Shown here: positions 9,312-17,159 of the stretch, in pieces
Layout of the letters: every line of letters starts with the position of its first letter
Position numbering within the stretch: position 1 is the first letter of the stretch
Source of the DNA: DASZKW01 sp035552775
Lineage (GTDB): Bacteria; Actinomycetota; Acidimicrobiia; Acidimicrobiales; Palsa-688
DNA length: 64,000 bases
Direction of reading: 5' to 3'
Assembly: GCA_035552775.1 (NCBI GenBank)
Contig: DASZKW010000043.1
Span: forward strand, 27,016-91,015
Translations under genes and position numbers: made by a program
Notes under the pieces: model-generated
The model's database searches: none
The model's input: the letters and a program-made list of their open reading frames with translations, nothing else
Told to the model about the DNA's origin: nothing

Positions 9312-9956
9312 ATGGGTGAAGCGCACATATCAACCGAACACCAGGCGGCGAGCCAAGCGACACGGTTTCCGGCACCGGATGTCCACGCGTGCCGGTCAGG
9401 CGATCATCAAGTCCAGGCGGCTCAAGGGCCGCAAGCGCCTCTCGGCCTGATCTGGCGTGTCCGCAGGCGGGGTACCTTCGGTGAACTCCACCGGGCCCGG
9501 ACGCGGCGCGGGGCCCCGGGAGGGACCCGGCAGGGCGTGGCGGCCGGCACCAGAGCGCAGCGTCACCGTCGTGGGCCTATCACGGTATCTTGGGTGGGCG
9601 ACGACTGGTCGGTACCGCCCCGCGTCGGTTTTGCTGTGGGCCGCAACGTTGGCTCCGCGGTGCTCCGAAATCGCCTCAAGCGCCAACTGAGGGCGATCTT
9701 GGGGTCCGAAGCCGCCCGCCTTTCGGCCGGCGCCTACCTGGTTCGGGTGGCACCAGACGCCATTCACCTATCCTTCCATGATCTACAGATCACTTTGGTG
9801 CAAACACTCGATACCATGGGCCTTCTGAAAGAGGCTCCCGCCAGTGCTGCATCGACGGCGAGTACCGCCTCTGTGTCGAGTACCGCCTCTGTGTCGAGTA
9901 CCGCCTCGGTGTCGAGCAGTGACGTAGGGCACAGCGAAGCGAGAGCCGGTGGTTGA
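9312..9956 (+). CDS. rnpA: RNase P protein component, reading frame enclosing rpmH
   Basis: Protein subunit of RNase P, which binds the catalytic RNA and matures tRNA 5' ends. The family core begins at RVRRRGTFGELHRARTRR and continues with PPRVGFAVGRNVGSAVLRNR, which holds the RNR signature. No ATG, GTG or TTG lies in this frame between ATG 9312 and the core; the next is GTG 9537, inside the core. Starting at 9312 gives 214 aa, against about 120 usual, with an N-terminal extension that overlaps all of rpmH in another frame. A CTG at 9447 overlapping the rpmH stop is the alternative start. The C-terminus is a Ser/Thr/Ala/Val repeat tail. The stop overlaps the yidD start by 8 nt. Confidence 0.88.
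   Translation: MGEAHISTEHQAASQATRFPAPDVHACRSGDHQVQAAQGPQAPLGLIWRVRRRGTFGELHRARTRRGAPGGTRQGVAAGTRAQRHRRGPITVSWVGDDWSVPPRVGFAVGRNVGSAVLRNRLKRQLRAILGSEAARLSAGAYLVRVAPDAIHLSFHDLQITLVQTLDTMGLLKEAPASAASTASTASVSSTASVSSTASVSSSDVGHSEARAGG
9316..9450 (+). CDS. rpmH: 50S ribosomal protein L34
   Basis: 44-aa very basic protein starting MKRTYQPNTRRRAKRHGFR and ending LKGRKRLSA, unmistakable L34. The start is GTG 9316. The SD gaggagg at 9303-9309 lies 6 nt upstream, ideal for this start and too close (2 nt) for the rnpA ATG at 9312. The gene lies entirely within the rnpA reading frame, shifted by one, with start codons 4 nt apart. L34 is a late-assembling protein of the large ribosomal subunit. Confidence 0.97.
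   Translation: MKRTYQPNTRRRAKRHGFRHRMSTRAGQAIIKSRRLKGRKRLSA
9859..9912 (+). repeat. Three 18-bp tandem repeats in the rnpA tail
   Basis: Unit cgagtaccgcctctgtgt occurs at 9859-9876 and 9877-9894, with one changed copy at 9895-9912. It keeps frame and encodes a repeated Ser-Thr-Ala-Ser-Val segment at the C-terminus of RnpA, a low-complexity tail unlikely to contact RNA. Confidence 0.85.
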
Positions 9957-10290
9957 CGAGCCCTTGAATGGCGCTTCGGTCCTATCGGCCCCCGCTGTAC
10001 GCGTACTGGATCGGCCGGCGCCAGGCGGTGCCATCCGGGGGCGACGCCCCGCCGCCGATGAGGTCTCGTCGGCCCGGGGATGGTCGCGGCTGCTCGTAGG
10101 TCTCATCCAGATCTACCAACTGGCTCGGAGTGGTCGAGTATCGCCGTGCCGCTTCACTCCGACGTGCTCCCAGTACGCCGTAGAAGCCCTTTCCCGCCAT
10201 GGCGTCACGCGGGGCCTGCGTTTGACCGCCGGCCGCCTCGTGCGCTGCCGCCCCGGGGGTCCCTTCGGAGCGGACCCCGTCCCGGAATGA
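9949..10290 (+). CDS. yidD: Membrane protein insertion efficiency factor YidD
   Basis: 113-aa small protein that assists YidC and SecYEG in inserting membrane proteins. The family core runs from LVGLIQIYQLARSG through PCRFTPTCSQYAVEALSRHG, with its conserved cysteines, to the RCRPGGPFGADPVP end. About 47 residues precede the core, longer than usual. The GTG 9949 start overlaps the rnpA stop, and yidC follows after 7 nt, the classical rpmH-rnpA-yidD-yidC order. Confidence 0.94.
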   Translation: MVDEPLNGASVLSAPAVRVLDRPAPGGAIRGRRPAADEVSSARGWSRLLVGLIQIYQLARSGRVSPCRFTPTCSQYAVEALSRHGVTRGLRLTAGRLVRCRPGGPFGADPVPE

Positions 10291-10297
10291 GGAACTG

Positions 10298-11839
10298 ATG
10301 TACTCCTTCCTTAACCCGATCGCCAAGCCGATCGCCGCCGTTTTGGCCGCGTTCTACAGCCTGATCCCGAACTTCGGCGTCGACATCTTGGTGCTGGCGC
10401 TGATCTGGATGGTGATCATCTCGCCGCTGACGCTCAAGTCGACGCGCTCGATGCTCGCCATGCAGGCCCTCCAGCCGGAGATCAAGCGCCTACAGGAAAA
10501 GCACCGCAACGACAGGCAGGCCTTCGCCCAGGCCCAGATGGACCTGTTCCGCGAGCGGGGAGTGAGCCCGTGGGGATCGTGCCTTCCTACCATCCTGCCC
10601 CTGCCCGTGTTCTTCGCCCTCTTCCAGGTGATCGACGGTCTCAGCCGGATGGTGAAGAACAGCGCAGGTCACCTGGTGTCAAGCCCGCGCTACCTCGACA
10701 CTCACTCGGCGATATACCACGCCATCACCACGGCCAAGGGGCACATCAACGCCTTCGGCCTCGACCTTTCCAAGAACCCTCTGTCGCCGCACTCGTCGTT
10801 CGCCGGCGCCCTGCCGTACTACCTGCTTCTGCTGATCATGATCGGCACGCAGTACTACCAGACGTCGATGATGATGAACCGCAACCCGGCGGCTGCGCAG
10901 AACCCGCAGATGAAGATGATGAAGTACCTGCCGATCGTCTTCGGCGTCATCCTCATCCGGTTCCCCGCCGGCGTCATCCTCTACTACGCCATGTCGAACG
11001 TGTGCCGTATCGCCCAGCAGTGGGCCATGTACCGATACGACCCCAAGGTGAAGAGCCTGGTGGTGCAAGAGGTCAATGAGATAGAGGCCAAGACCCGCGA
11101 GATCGACAAGGCGGACAAGGCCAACAAGGACCCGTCCGGCAGGTCCCTTCCCTCCAAGGCAGCGCCGGCAAAGCCGCCGGCGGCCGGGCGTCCCCGGCTG
11201 CGTGACCTGCTCTCGCCGCCTGCGGCGCCCGACCAGGCCAGACCTTCCAACGCGACGGCGGGGCGCGACAGGGGCTCGAGGCCCAAGGGCGCCCCGCCGG
11301 CCGGTAGCAACAGGTCCGGCGGTCAGGGCACCATGGCCCCTGGTGCCAAGTCGGCCAAGGGCAATCCGGGAGCCACTCGAAAGGCGCCCGGAGACTCGAG
11401 CAACCGGACCGCCGGCAATGGCAACGGGTCAAACCGGGTCAAGCCGAATGGGAAGGGCTCGGACATATCCAAGAAAAGCTCAGGTGGCGCACCGGCCGGC
11501 GCCAGAGGCAACCCGGGGGCCGGGAGCGGCTCCGGAAGCGCCCGTGGCGCCGCCAAGGCAGGCCCCGGCAAGCCGGGCGCGCCCGGCACCGGCACGGGGT
11601 CTTCTGGCACGGGGTCTTCTGGCACGGGGTCTTCGGGCACCGTGTCTCCGAGCCCTGCGGCTCCTGGCGCGGCGTCGCCAGCCACGACCCCCCCGAACAC
11701 CACCTCCAACGGGTCCGGCTCCAACGGCTCGGGTGGAGGGCAACGAGCATCCACAGGCGCACCTCGTACCGGCGCCGGGGCCAAGCGCAACATTCCGCCC
11801 CCTCGCCGCGGCCGCTCGAAGAAACGTAGAGGCCGCTGA
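10298..11839 (+). CDS. yidC: Membrane protein insertase YidC with long disordered tail
   Basis: 513-aa insertase that integrates and folds inner-membrane proteins. The first 260 residues hold the Oxa1/YidC core: a first helix near VLALIWMVIISPLTLKS, the coiled cytoplasmic hairpin (LQPEIKRLQEKHRNDRQ), GSCLPTILPLPVFFALFQ, and later helices. From about 275 to 513 the sequence is low-complexity Gly/Ser/Pro/Ala/Lys, including three GTGSS repeats, ending in a basic KKRRGR. A positively charged end can contact ribosomes in other YidC proteins; whether the long tail does so here is inference. jag starts 3 nt after the stop. Confidence 0.95.
   Translation: MYSFLNPIAKPIAAVLAAFYSLIPNFGVDILVLALIWMVIISPLTLKSTRSMLAMQALQPEIKRLQEKHRNDRQAFAQAQMDLFRERGVSPWGSCLPTILPLPVFFALFQVIDGLSRMVKNSAGHLVSSPRYLDTHSAIYHAITTAKGHINAFGLDLSKNPLSPHSSFAGALPYYLLLLIMIGTQYYQTSMMMNRNPAAAQNPQMKMMKYLPIVFGVILIRFPAGVILYYAMSNVCRIAQQWAMYRYDPKVKSLVVQEVNEIEAKTREIDKADKANKDPSGRSLPSKAAPAKPPAAGRPRLRDLLSPPAAPDQARPSNATAGRDRGSRPKGAPPAGSNRSGGQGTMAPGAKSAKGNPGATRKAPGDSSNRTAGNGNGSNRVKPNGKGSDISKKSSGGAPAGARGNPGAGSGSGSARGAAKAGPGKPGAPGTGTGSSGTGSSGTGSSGTVSPSPAAPGAASPATTPPNTTSNGSGSNGSGGGQRASTGAPRTGAGAKRNIPPPRRGRSKKRRGR
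11591..11635 (+). repeat. Three 15-bp tandem repeats in the yidC tail
   Basis: ggcacggggtcttct at 11591-11605 and 11606-11620, and a one-base variant at 11621-11635, encode GTGSS repeats in the disordered C-terminal part of YidC. Confidence 0.85.
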
Positions 11840-11842
11840 GCG

Positions 11843-12904
11843 ATGGAATGGGTCGAGACCACGGGTCGAACCATCGAAGAAGCCAAAGAAGCAGCTCTTG
11901 ACGAACTGGGCGTCGATCAGCACGACGCCGAGTTCGAGGTGGTCACGGAAGCCCGGTTGGGTCTTTTCGGTCGCCTTCGTTCGGAAGCCCGGGTGCGGGC
12001 GCGCGTGCGCCCGACCGCCCCCCGCGCCAAAGATGACCGCCGTGACCGGCGGCGCCGCCGTAAGTCTGAACCCGAGAGTGATACCGTGGTCTCCGACGCT
12101 GGTGGCGCCGACGCGAGGACCGGGCTCGGTACCGGCGAAAAGGCACCCGCGGGCCCGAGCCGGCGGCCCAGGACCAGCGCTCCACCGCGGCCCACAGGGG
12201 ATGGTACGACGGGGCCCTCGGTTACGCCTTCGGCGGACGCCCTACCCTCGGCGGGGGACGCTGACAGACCCAAGTCCCCCGGGGTCAACGCCCGCTCGAC
12301 GGATACCCAATCGGGCAATGGGCGGCGCGCCGGCAACGGCGATGGAGCGCGATCCCCGAGAAATGAACGCCCGGCGCGTCCTGGGCGGACCGCAGATTCA
12401 TCCAAGCAATCGAGACCCGAGGAGGCAGGACCGGTGGAGGTGGCGCTTGAGGAGCAGGGCCAGGTGGCGCAGGACTTCCTGCGAGGGCTCATGGACGAGT
12501 TGGGTCTGGGCGCCGCGATCCGGGTCGCCCGACCGGACGAGGACACCCTGGAGCTGGGCTTGGAGGGTGACGACCTGGGCGTCCTCATTGGACAGAAGGG
12601 GGCCACGCTGTTCGCCCTCCAGGACCTGACCCGCACCGTGGTCCAACGGCGCACGGGCGCCTCCAACGGCCGTCTGCTGGTCGACGTAGGCGGTTATCGC
12701 CAAAAGCGCCACCAGGCGTTGGCCCGCTTCGCCGAGCAGGTCGCGGAGCAGGTTCGGTCCTCCGGTTCGCGCAGGGCGATGGAGCCGATGAATGCCTCCG
12801 ACCGCAAGGTCGTCCACGACACCATCAACCGCATCGATGGCGTCCAGACCACATCCGAGGGCGAGGATCCCCGGCGCTATGTGGTCGTTCTGCCCCTCGA
12901 CTAA
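11843..12904 (+). CDS. khpB: RNA-binding protein KhpB (Jag/EloR)
   Basis: 353-aa protein with the three-part Jag layout. An N-terminal Jag_N domain (EWVETTGRTIEEAKEAALDE, ending GLFGRL) is followed by a Pro/Gly/Ser-rich linker from about 60 to 195. A KH domain then carries the IGQKG loop, and an R3H domain closes the protein (RRAMEPMNASDRKVVHDTI). Homologs bind RNA, pair with KhpA and influence cell elongation and division in Gram-positives. It is the fifth gene of the rpmH operon, between yidC and rsmG. The linker is longer than in firmicute proteins. Confidence 0.94.
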   Translation: MEWVETTGRTIEEAKEAALDELGVDQHDAEFEVVTEARLGLFGRLRSEARVRARVRPTAPRAKDDRRDRRRRRKSEPESDTVVSDAGGADARTGLGTGEKAPAGPSRRPRTSAPPRPTGDGTTGPSVTPSADALPSAGDADRPKSPGVNARSTDTQSGNGRRAGNGDGARSPRNERPARPGRTADSSKQSRPEEAGPVEVALEEQGQVAQDFLRGLMDELGLGAAIRVARPDEDTLELGLEGDDLGVLIGQKGATLFALQDLTRTVVQRRTGASNGRLLVDVGGYRQKRHQALARFAEQVAEQVRSSGSRRAMEPMNASDRKVVHDTINRIDGVQTTSEGEDPRRYVVVLPLD

Positions 12905-12952
12905 CGCAGGCCCGGCGATCCGGCCGGTCGGCGACCCTCCCGTTCCGCCCCG

Positions 12953-13579
12953 TTGACCGAGGGCGAGCGCCGTCAGCTGGTCGATGTGCTCGAGCAGGCG
13001 CGGGAGTGGGGCTTCGTGGGCCCGGGAGACCTCGATGCCCACGTCGAGCACAGCCTGGCCTTCTTGCCGTTGTGCGGTCCGGCCCAGGCTGGGACTGATC
13101 TGGCTGTTGACCTCGGAAGTGGGGGAGGGTTACCCGGCCTTGTCCTGGCCCTCGTCCAAGTCGACCGCCCCTGGTTGCTGTTGGACGCCAACCGGCGCCG
13201 CACCGACTTCCTCATCACCGCCGTCCGCCAACTCGGAATCGGTGACCGCACAAAGGTGATATGCCAGCGTGCCGAAGTCGCAGGCCGGGGTCCCCTCCGA
13301 AACAGCGCCACGCTGGTGGTGGCCCGAGGTTTCGCCGCTCCTGGTCCCACCGCCGAGTGCGCCGCTCCCCTACTGGGGGTCGATGGCATGCTCGTCGTCG
13401 CCGAACCGCCCGGTGGGGCCCCCACTCGTTGGCCAGCAACCCAACTCGCCGATCTAGGGTTGGACTTCGACAGCATGACCACCGAGCCTGTCGCCCTCAG
13501 GCGCTTCCGCCAGGTGCGGCCCTGCCCGGATCGTTATCCACGCCGGGTGGGCATCCCGGGCAAGCGTCCCCTGTTCTGA
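12953..13579 (+). CDS. rsmG: 16S rRNA (guanine-527 N7) methyltransferase RsmG
   Basis: 208-aa SAM-dependent methyltransferase. Motif I is DLGSGGGLPGLVLALV, and the acidic loop after the next strand is LLDANRRRTDFL; conserved Ser/Arg residues near VVARGFA also match the family. It should methylate G527 in the 530 loop of 16S rRNA, and loss in other bacteria gives low-level streptomycin resistance. The start is TTG 12953. It keeps the classical place between jag and parA; an intergenic parS-like site follows. Confidence 0.92.
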   Translation: MTEGERRQLVDVLEQAREWGFVGPGDLDAHVEHSLAFLPLCGPAQAGTDLAVDLGSGGGLPGLVLALVQVDRPWLLLDANRRRTDFLITAVRQLGIGDRTKVICQRAEVAGRGPLRNSATLVVARGFAAPGPTAECAAPLLGVDGMLVVAEPPGGAPTRWPATQLADLGLDFDSMTTEPVALRRFRQVRPCPDRYPRRVGIPGKRPLF

Positions 13580-13611
13580 TACTGGCCCCGTGGTTCCCCC
13601 TGGAAGGGTTG

Positions 13612-13627
13612 CGTTCCACGTGAAACC
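13612..13627. promoter_or_regulatory. parS-like centromere site
   Basis: The 16-mer cgttccacgtgaaacc matches the chromosomal ParB site consensus TGTTTCACGTGAAACA at 13 of 16 positions, including the central CACGTG. It lies between rsmG and parA, a usual place for an origin-proximal parS. Confidence 0.8.
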
Positions 13628-13719
13628 TTGGCTCTCGGCTGGATCTCTAGACTTGCCTCTCTGGGTCCCTAAAGCGAAATACTTGCTTCTGCTGGTGGCG
13701 CCGACGCACCATAGGGGGG

Positions 13720-15045
13720 ATGACAGAACCTGAGGAGTTGCGGGAGCGGGCCGCCTCCATATTTCAGCAGCTGCGAAATCAGCCCCATGTCGCTGACGAC
13801 TACGAGCCCAGCACCGGAGAGGACGTCGCGTCCAGCACCGGAGAGGACGTCGCGTCCAGCGCTCTACCCGGCACCGCAGAAGACGGGGCCGAAGACACGG
13901 GCACGGACTCGGACCCCGCCGATCACGTCGACCTCACCCGCCCTTCTGCTCCCGAGAACGGCGATCCCGGCCTAAGCAACCCCGTTGTTACCGACTCCGC
14001 CGTCGCCCAGCCGTCGTCGGTCCTCCTAGGAATGACGACGGTGCCGGACCTTCCTGAAGCCCGGGTCACGAGCGATCCCGACGCGGGCGCAAAGGGTGGC
14101 ACCGTACCGGCCGAGGTGACTCCCACCGTCCCACGCCGATCGGTGCAGGCTTCAGCTCTGGGCGAGGGTGGTGTCGGTTTTGCCCTCAGCGGGGCTGAGC
14201 TCTCTGCCCTCTCCCCGGAGCGTGAGCGCGAGTCGGGAACACGCCGGCATCCCGGGAGCGACCGACCCCTGCCCCGGGTCTTGGCCATCGCCAACCAGAA
14301 GGGTGGCGTGGGCAAGACCACCACGGCTGTGAACCTCGGAGCGACCCTGGCCGAGCTCGGCTACCGGGTCCTGGTCGTCGACCTTGATCCCCAAGGCAAC
14401 GCCACCACCGGCCTCGGGGTGAACCCCCGCAACCTCGACGCCTCGGTGTACGACGTCATCCTCCACGAGACCCCGATCGAGGACTGCATCGAGCCGTCGA
14501 GCCTGCGGAACCTGTTCATCGTTCCCGCCACCATCGACCTGGCCGGTGCCGAGATCGAACTCGTTCCCGCTTTCAGCCGGGAACTACGCCTCCGCAGGGC
14601 GATTGACAGTGTCAAGGACGACTTCGAGTTCATCCTCATCGACTGTCCCCCGTCCCTCGGTCTGCTCACCGTGAACGGCTTGGCCGCGGCCAGCGAGGTT
14701 GTCGTGCCCATCCAGTGCGAGTATTACGCCCTCGAAGGCCTGGGCCAGCTCCTACGCAACGTGAACCTGGTCAAGTCCAACCTCAACCCCAACCTCGAGG
14801 TGACCACCATCATCCTCACCATGTTCGATGCCCGTACCAGGCTGGCCGAGCAGGTAGTGGACGAGGTGCGCTCTCATTTCGGTGACCGAGTCTGTCGTCA
14901 TATAGTCCCTCGCACGGTGCGATTGAGCGAGGCCCCCTCGTTCGGACAACCCATCATCGTCTTCGACTCCTCCTCACGGGGAGCGATCGCTTATCGGGAG
15001 TTGGCCAAGGAGGTAAGTGGTGGCGCGCCGCAGCGGATTGGGTAA
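13720..15045 (+). CDS. parA: Chromosome partitioning ATPase ParA (Soj)
   Basis: 441-aa Walker-type ATPase that, with ParB and parS, drives origin segregation. The ATPase starts near residue 185 with the deviant Walker A KGGVGKTT, followed by VLVVDLDPQGNATTGLG and FEFILIDCPPSLGLLTVNGL. The first 180 residues are an acidic Ser/Thr/Asp/Glu-rich extension with two STGEDVAS repeats; ParA of most bacteria lacks so long an extension. The ATG at 13720 follows an SD-like AGGGGGG. The last 29 nt overlap parB. Confidence 0.96.
   Translation: MTEPEELRERAASIFQQLRNQPHVADDYEPSTGEDVASSTGEDVASSALPGTAEDGAEDTGTDSDPADHVDLTRPSAPENGDPGLSNPVVTDSAVAQPSSVLLGMTTVPDLPEARVTSDPDAGAKGGTVPAEVTPTVPRRSVQASALGEGGVGFALSGAELSALSPERERESGTRRHPGSDRPLPRVLAIANQKGGVGKTTTAVNLGATLAELGYRVLVVDLDPQGNATTGLGVNPRNLDASVYDVILHETPIEDCIEPSSLRNLFIVPATIDLAGAEIELVPAFSRELRLRRAIDSVKDDFEFILIDCPPSLGLLTVNGLAAASEVVVPIQCEYYALEGLGQLLRNVNLVKSNLNPNLEVTTIILTMFDARTRLAEQVVDEVRSHFGDRVCRHIVPRTVRLSEAPSFGQPIIVFDSSSRGAIAYRELAKEVSGGAPQRIG
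13810..13857 (+). repeat. Two 24-bp tandem repeats in the parA extension
   Basis: Identical units at 13810-13833 and 13834-13857 encode a duplicated STGEDVAS segment in the acidic N-terminal extension of ParA. Confidence 0.85.
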
Positions 15046-15928
15046 GGGCCTAGGGGCCCTTATCCCCAACGAAGTGGTGGGCGATCGGTCGTCGGCCCTG
15101 CTCGACATACCGGTGGCGTCGATCAGGCCCAACCCCCACCAACCCCGGGCACACTTCGACGAGGAAACTCTGGCCTCCCTGGCCGCCTCGATTCGCGAGC
15201 TCGGCGTACTCCAGCCCATCCTCGTCCGGCAGGTCGCAGACAACGACTTCGAGTTGGTCGCCGGCGAACGTAGGTGGCGCGCGGCACGACGCGCCGGGTT
15301 GCCCACCATCCCCGCCATCGTGCGCAACGTCACCGATATCGCCAGCGTGGAGCAGGCGCTGGTGGAAAACCTGCACCGCCAAGACCTGAATCCCCTGGAA
15401 GAGGCCGCCGCCTACCAGCAGCTCATCGAGGATTTCGGTCTCACCCACGAGCAGCTGTCGGGTCGTGTCGGCAGAAGCCGGGTCACCATCACCAACACCC
15501 TGCGGCTGTTCCAGCTACCACCCGCCGTCCAGAAGCTGGTGGCCGACGGGCAGCTGTCCGCCGGTCACGCCCGCGCTCTACTCGGTACCCCCGACCGCTC
15601 CTACCAGGAGGCTCTCGCCCGGCGGGCCGTCGGCGAGCAGCTCTCGGTGCGCTCGGTGGAGGACTCGGTACGTGATCGCAACGAGCTGGGGGGGGCGACG
15701 GGGGGTGTCGCCAAGCGCACGGATGCGCCGCGGCCTCCGGGGATCCTGGAGCTCGAGGAGATCCTGTCGGCCCGCCTCGACACCCGGGTCAGGGTCGACC
15801 TGCGCGCCCGGCGGGGCAAGGTGGTAATCGAATTTGCCACGCTGGAGGACCTGGAAAGGATCTACCGGGCGATGACCGAACCGCTTGACGGCCATCGGGT
15901 CAGTCCGCAAGCCTCGACCCACACCTGA
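15017..15928 (+). CDS. parB: Chromosome partitioning protein ParB
   Basis: 303-aa parS-binding CTPase. The N-terminus MVARRSGLGKGLGALIP is the ParA-interacting segment. The CTP-binding box contains LVAGERRWRAARRAGL, and the helix-turn-helix region is LTHEQLSGRVGRSRVTITNT. A C-terminal dimerisation part with LRARRGKVVIEF closes the chain. Start GTG 15017 overlaps parA; GTG 15020 is better spaced from the SD AAGGAGG and may be the true start. It should nucleate on the site at 13612-13627 and spread around it. Confidence 0.96.
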   Translation: MVARRSGLGKGLGALIPNEVVGDRSSALLDIPVASIRPNPHQPRAHFDEETLASLAASIRELGVLQPILVRQVADNDFELVAGERRWRAARRAGLPTIPAIVRNVTDIASVEQALVENLHRQDLNPLEEAAAYQQLIEDFGLTHEQLSGRVGRSRVTITNTLRLFQLPPAVQKLVADGQLSAGHARALLGTPDRSYQEALARRAVGEQLSVRSVEDSVRDRNELGGATGGVAKRTDAPRPPGILELEEILSARLDTRVRVDLRARRGKVVIEFATLEDLERIYRAMTEPLDGHRVSPQASTHT

Positions 15929-15947
15929 GAGTCTCCCCTCCTTCACC

Positions 15948-15980
15948 TCGTCCACAGGCTGTGCATCAATCTGTGGACGA
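15948..15980. terminator. 10-bp hairpin between convergent parB and cwlM-like genes
   Basis: Arms tcgtccacag (15948-15957) and ctgtggacga (15971-15980) pair perfectly over 13 nt. The position suits a bidirectional terminator, though no T-tract follows. Each arm also contains a DnaA-box-like CTGTGGAC. Confidence 0.5.
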
Positions 15981-16023
15981 AGTATTCGGACGACTACGGG
16001 GTGGGACGCCTACGGGGGGACGC

Positions 16024-16905
16024 CTACTCGGGGAAGGGCCGCTCCACCCAGCGATCGAGGGCGGACAGGAGAGCATCGGCGATCTCAGCGGCGCGCATGA
16101 CGGCGACCGACGCCGGACCGATCTCCACCAGGACCGCTGGCATCCGGGTTTCCCGCAGGATGGTGATGCGCATGCCCCGGCAACCGGTACCGGGGATACG
16201 GAGCCGTGCCGGTAGATCCTCGTGGACAAGACCGGCGAGGTGGCGCCCGGCTTCCGAACAGAAGCCGTTGTGGCCCAAGAAGTAAGCGGTGCGACATCCG
16301 TCCAGGTCCGGGTCGAGCCGCACCCCGAGGTATACGTCGACCTTGGCGGCGTTGGCCTGCGCCGCCTGGGCGGATTCGTCGAGGTCGTGCAGGCTCAGCA
16401 CCTCGGCTCCTCCCCGGCGCAACGCCCGGCGGATGGCGTCGGCCAGCGCCGCCAGTCCTCCGGTCTCGCCGACCGCGATGCGCCAGCCCCGCAGGGTGCG
16501 GGGAGCGTCGCTCAGGCGTACCCGCTCCCGGATGCCCGCCACGAGCACCGTCCCGGTTATCTTCGCCGTGTAGCTACGCAACAGCTGCACGGTTCCCGGA
16601 CCGCAGATCCCGTCTTCGGTCAGGCCCAGGTTGCGCTGGAACTCACAGACCGCGGCGTGCGTTTGGGGCCCGAAGATCCCGTCCACCCGGCCGGCGTCGA
16701 AACCGAGGGCGCCCAGCTGGCGCTGCAGGGAGGCCACGTCGTCGCCCCGCAGCATCCCTCGCCGGTAGTACAAGAGCCGCTCGCCCAAGGTCCGCCCGGC
16801 CTCCACCAACGCGTTCCAGGTCTGATGGCCGCAGACGGCATCCACCCTCAGCCCGTGGCTGGCCTGGAACACACGGACAGCGGCGACGGTGCCCGGACCG
16901 AACAA
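16024..16905 (-). CDS. cwlM: CwlM-like peptidoglycan-binding pseudo-amidase
   Basis: Two peptidoglycan-binding repeats (around FGPGTVAAVRVFQASHGL and FGPQTHAAVCEFQRNLGL) precede an Amidase_3-like domain. The amidase zinc ligands appear lost: the DPGHGG loop aligns with AVGETGG and the SLHANA-type His segment with YLGVRLDPD, while the late Glu (VLVEIG) remains. There is no signal peptide. This agrees with mycobacterial CwlM, a cytoplasmic non-enzymatic activator of MurA, and the trxA-cwlM-parB order is the same. TTG 16905 is the only canonical start, but the first repeat clearly extends upstream to about 16970, so the true start is probably a non-canonical codon such as CTG 16995. Confidence 0.82.
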   Translation of the reverse strand: MFGPGTVAAVRVFQASHGLRVDAVCGHQTWNALVEAGRTLGERLLYYRRGMLRGDDVASLQRQLGALGFDAGRVDGIFGPQTHAAVCEFQRNLGLTEDGICGPGTVQLLRSYTAKITGTVLVAGIRERVRLSDAPRTLRGWRIAVGETGGLAALADAIRRALRRGGAEVLSLHDLDESAQAAQANAAKVDVYLGVRLDPDLDGCRTAYFLGHNGFCSEAGRHLAGLVHEDLPARLRIPGTGCRGMRITILRETRMPAVLVEIGPASVAVMRAAEIADALLSALDRWVERPFPE

Positions 16906-17159
16906 GCCCTCTGGGTCGGGCGCGGTGCTGATGCCGAGGGCCTGCAGACGCTGCTGCAGATCCGTGGCCGCCGCTCCGATGGTCCCTTCGACCAGAGGGA
17001 GCCCGCCCTCACCCCTCGCCGCAGTGCCCCCTACGGGAGTGCTGTGCGCCGGGTGGTACCGGTCCCCGGAAACAGGGCCGCCTACAGGAAAAGAGCCCGC
17101 TGCCGGAGCAGAGGCCTCTGCCCCTACAGGAGCGGGGCCCTCTACCGGAACGGAGCCCT

